From NCBI RefSeq assembly GCF_010435915.1, contig NZ_JAAFZH010000002.1, forward strand, positions 496,001 through 560,000: a stretch of 64,000 bases of DNA, in the 5' to 3' direction. This document shows, in pieces, positions 61,980-64,000 of this stretch. This stretch comes from Spirosoma terrae (GTDB lineage Bacteria; Bacteroidota; Bacteroidia; Cytophagales; Spirosomataceae). The notes under the pieces were generated by a model. That model ran no database searches and had not been told where the DNA came from. It saw only the letters and a program-made list of their open reading frames with translations. Numbering within the stretch: position 1 is the first letter of the stretch; each line of letters begins with the position of its first letter. Both the position numbers and the translations under genes were made by a program.

Positions 61980-62061
61980 AATAGAACGCTGATTGGTATG
62001 ATGATTATGGTTCGTTATGATCTGCGTAAATCATAATCATCATAAAAATCAGCGTTCTATT
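61980..62061. repeat. AATAGAACGC-family palindrome, copy 6
   Basis: 82 bp. AATAGAACGCTGATTGGTAT from 61980 pairs with the complement of the 62034-62061 arm with two mismatches over 28 nt. It begins 7 bases after the nitrilase-like gene stop and ends 22 bases before the preT start. Its middle shares ATGATCTGCGTAAATCAT with copy 1 and GGTTCGTTATGATC with copy 2. Confidence 0.92.
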
Positions 62062-62068
62062 CACCTAT

Positions 62069-62935
62069 TTACAGTTCAACTAACTTATCATACGTCTCTG
62101 GGCGTCGGTCTCTAAAAAATTGCCAGACGCTACGTACCTCATCGATCATGTCGAGGTCAAATTCAGCAATGAGCAGTTCGTCTTTATCTTCTGAAGCAAT
62201 AGAGAAAATTTGCCCGCGTGGATCAACAAAGTAGGACGACCCGTAGAAACGACCGAGATTCCAGGGCTTTTCCTCGCCAACTCGGTTAATACAGCCCATA
62301 AAATAGCCATTGGCAGCTGCGTGAGCGGGTTGCTCTAATTTCCAGAGATACTGGGATAATCCCGCTACCGTTGCTGATGGATTATAGACAATTTCTGCTC
62401 CGTTCAGGCCCAGGCAACGGGCACCATCCGGGAAATGCCGGTCGTAGCAGATATAAACGCCAACCTTAGCGTAGCGCGTCTGGAAAACCGGATAGCCTAA
62501 GTTGCCGGGTTTGAAGAAGAATTTCTCCCAGAAGCCGGATGTATGCGGAATGTGGTTCTTCCGGTATTTACCCAGATACGTACCGTCAGCGTCGATCACG
62601 GCCGCTGTGTTATACAGTACACCCGCCTGTTCTTTTTCGTAGACCGGCACGATGATGACCATATTGTATTTCCTGGCATACTCCGCCATTCGATCGGTGG
62701 TCGGACCAGGGACTGATTCAGCGGACGCATACCACGCCGAATTCTGGCCCGGACAGAAATAAGGTGTGCTGAAAATTTCCTGCAAACACAAAATCTGCAC
62801 GCCCTTCTCACCAGCTTCTTCGATGAGTGGGATGTGCTTCTGGATCATGGCTTCTTTAATTTCCTCAATCGTGCCTTCGCCCTCTGTCTTAGGCAGACTC
62901 ATTTGTATTAGTCCCGATTTAATAATCCGTGGCAT
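62069..62935 (-). CDS. Carbon-nitrogen hydrolase, probable beta-ureidopropionase
   Basis: 288 residues. The nitrilase-superfamily triad is visible: Glu in CLQEIFSTPYFCPG, Lys in LGKYRKNHIPHTSGFWEKF and Cys in VGVYICYDRHFPDGARCLG. The family hydrolyses N-carbamoyl-beta-alanine (the product of dihydropyrimidinase) to beta-alanine, CO2 and ammonia. The position between preT and dihydropyrimidinase genes supports that role, though a general amidase is possible. The C-terminal DEVRSVWQFFRDRRPETYD is typical. Confidence 0.88.
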   Translation of the reverse strand: MPRIIKSGLIQMSLPKTEGEGTIEEIKEAMIQKHIPLIEEAGEKGVQILCLQEIFSTPYFCPGQNSAWYASAESVPGPTTDRMAEYARKYNMVIIVPVYEKEQAGVLYNTAAVIDADGTYLGKYRKNHIPHTSGFWEKFFFKPGNLGYPVFQTRYAKVGVYICYDRHFPDGARCLGLNGAEIVYNPSATVAGLSQYLWKLEQPAHAAANGYFMGCINRVGEEKPWNLGRFYGSSYFVDPRGQIFSIASEDKDELLIAEFDLDMIDEVRSVWQFFRDRRPETYDKLVEL

Positions 62936-62963
62936 GCTTACGTAAGTTTAACAGATGGACATT

Positions 62964-64000
62964 CTAGATTATAGCACTCACTTTGCTACGTTTGATAAAC
63001 TGCCCGTATCCCTTGTCAATCAGGCATTTGTTGTTGTCTATGGCCACTTGACCACGTAGCAGTACCGTTTTTACTTTACCGGTTAGTTCCCAGCCTTCGT
63101 AGCCCGAATAGTCGACGTTCATGTGATGGGTTTTGGCCGAGAGCGTATGTTTCTCTTCAGGATCAAAAATGACAATGTCGGCATCGCTACCAACAGCTAT
63201 CGTACCTTTGCGGGGGAACATACCGAAGATTTTGGCTGGGTTTGTACAGGCCACTTCAACGAATTTGTTCAATGTGATTTTGCCTTTCTGTACACCCTCA
63301 CTGAAAAGCAATTCAATTCGATTTTCGATGGCGGGATGCCCGTTGGGAATCTTCGAGAAATCATTTTTGCCCATCAATTTCTGTTCCCACATAAACGGGC
63401 AATGATCGGTTGCAACGATTTGTACCAATCCCTGGTTAATGCCCGCCCACAAAGCTTCCTGATCTTTTTTCTCCCGTAACGGCGGACTCATCACCCATTT
63501 CGCTCCCTCGAAATCCTGTTCATAGAGCGATGCGTCGAGTACGAGGTACTGGATACAGGTTTCCGCAAACACTTTCTGATTACGGCGGGTGGCATTTCGA
63601 ATGGCATTGAGTGCCCCTTCGCAGGTCATGTGAACAATGTAGCCGGGGCATCCGGTGTAATTGGCCATATCCGAAAAGCGGCCACTGGCTTCCGCTTCCG
63701 TAACTTCGGGTTGGGAGAGGTAGTGATACAACGGCGATACGTTCCCTTCCGACCGATGCCTGGCCACGAGATAATCGATCATATCGCCGTTGGTGGCATG
63801 CACCGTTACCATCCCGCCCTGCTTCTTCACTTCCTGCATGAGTCCAACCATCTGGCTGTCGTTGATCATCAAGGCACCTTTATAAGCCATGAATGTTTTG
63901 AAGGACGTAATGCCTTCGTTCTCAACCATGTCCTTGATCTCGGCTTTCGAATCGTCGTTGAAGTCGGTTACGGCCATGTGGAAACTATAGTCGCCAACGG
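62964..64000 (-). CDS. hydA: Dihydropyrimidinase, N-terminus outside the window
   Basis: 345 codons visible; the frame runs past the right edge (upstream reads VGDYSFHMAVTDFNDD), so the start is outside. ITSFKTFMAYKGALMIND has the Lys that is carboxylated, VTVHATNGDMIDYLV and YIVHMTCEGALNAI supply metal His, and QIVATDHCPFMWEQKLMGKND has the catalytic Asp. Opens dihydrouracil or dihydrothymine to carbamoyl-beta-amino acids. Runs with preA, preT and the hydrolase as the reductive pyrimidine pathway. Confidence 0.95.
   Translation of the reverse strand, partial: VGDYSFHMAVTDFNDDSKAEIKDMVENEGITSFKTFMAYKGALMINDSQMVGLMQEVKKQGGMVTVHATNGDMIDYLVARHRSEGNVSPLYHYLSQPEVTEAEASGRFSDMANYTGCPGYIVHMTCEGALNAIRNATRRNQKVFAETCIQYLVLDASLYEQDFEGAKWVMSPPLREKKDQEALWAGINQGLVQIVATDHCPFMWEQKLMGKNDFSKIPNGHPAIENRIELLFSEGVQKGKITLNKFVEVACTNPAKIFGMFPRKGTIAVGSDADIVIFDPEEKHTLSAKTHHMNVDYSGYEGWELTGKVKTVLLRGQVAIDNNKCLIDKGYGQFIKRSKVSAII

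Noticed and set aside
49433-62061. CRISPR-like array from the recurrent repeats
   Set aside because: Copies are kilobases apart, palindromic and separated by genes; no regular spacers and no cas genes.

Overview
The window looks like chromosomal DNA of a Bacteroidota member, most like the Spirosoma/Cytophagaceae group. The support is a secreted protein with a type IX secretion C-terminal sorting domain, two SusE-like/Bacteroidota-style lipoproteins, TAnnTTTG-type promoter boxes (clear in front of a tRNA-Ser), almost no Shine-Dalgarno sequences, and a 742-residue small-type PurL. The genus is an inference from gene style, not a search result.

Region 1 (1-29300) is a surface-polysaccharide locus. 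A long run of minus-strand genes starts at 29300 with an outer-membrane export protein (SLBB/Wza-like) and continues with a chain-length regulator (Wzz-like), an ABC exporter (Wzm/Wzt), a DegT aminotransferase, WbqC and NeuD-like sugar-modification genes, about ten glycosyltransferases, an acyltransferase and an O-antigen polymerase/ligase-like membrane protein, ending at 5332. Facing it on the plus strand are a secreted GQSN esterase, a formyltransferase and a polysaccharide deacetylase. Two more minus-strand genes (glycosyltransferase and WcaF-like acetyltransferase) run off the left edge.

Region 2 (29301-47100) is mostly housekeeping: parE, pheA, a molybdopterin oxidoreductase, a SIS-domain isomerase, purL, tRNA-Ser(TGA), a single-domain response regulator, a beta-helix carbohydrate-binding lipoprotein, a UbiA-like membrane protein with an intact IS3-family element (40164-41349, 4-bp target duplication) inserted 5 bp before its start, a ScfR/DUF2083-type regulator, an outer-membrane beta-barrel protein, aconitase and a CHRD lipoprotein.

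Region 3 (47120-64000) is a nitrogen-salvage island. It carries xanthine dehydrogenase (xdhA, xdhB, xdhC), uricase, HIU hydrolase, OHCU decarboxylase, allantoinase, allantoate amidohydrolase and ureidoglycine aminohydrolase, which together take xanthine to ureidoglycolate. It also carries preA/preT, a carbamoyl-amide hydrolase and dihydropyrimidinase for reductive pyrimidine breakdown. A CitE-like TIM-barrel protein (DUF6986 type) of unknown role closes the purine set and may handle the otherwise missing last step.

The most unusual structure is a family of six intercistronic palindromes in region 3 (outer arms close to AATAGAACGC). Each fills the gap between two same-strand genes and begins within about 13 bp of the preceding stop codon, in two cases supplying that stop codon. 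One copy (60129-60621) carries a complete GxxExxY (PD-(D/E)XK nuclease-like) gene in its loop; its left arm is identical over 29 nt to a gene-less copy. This suggests a RAYT/REP-like pair: a nuclease-bearing parent element and small derivatives.
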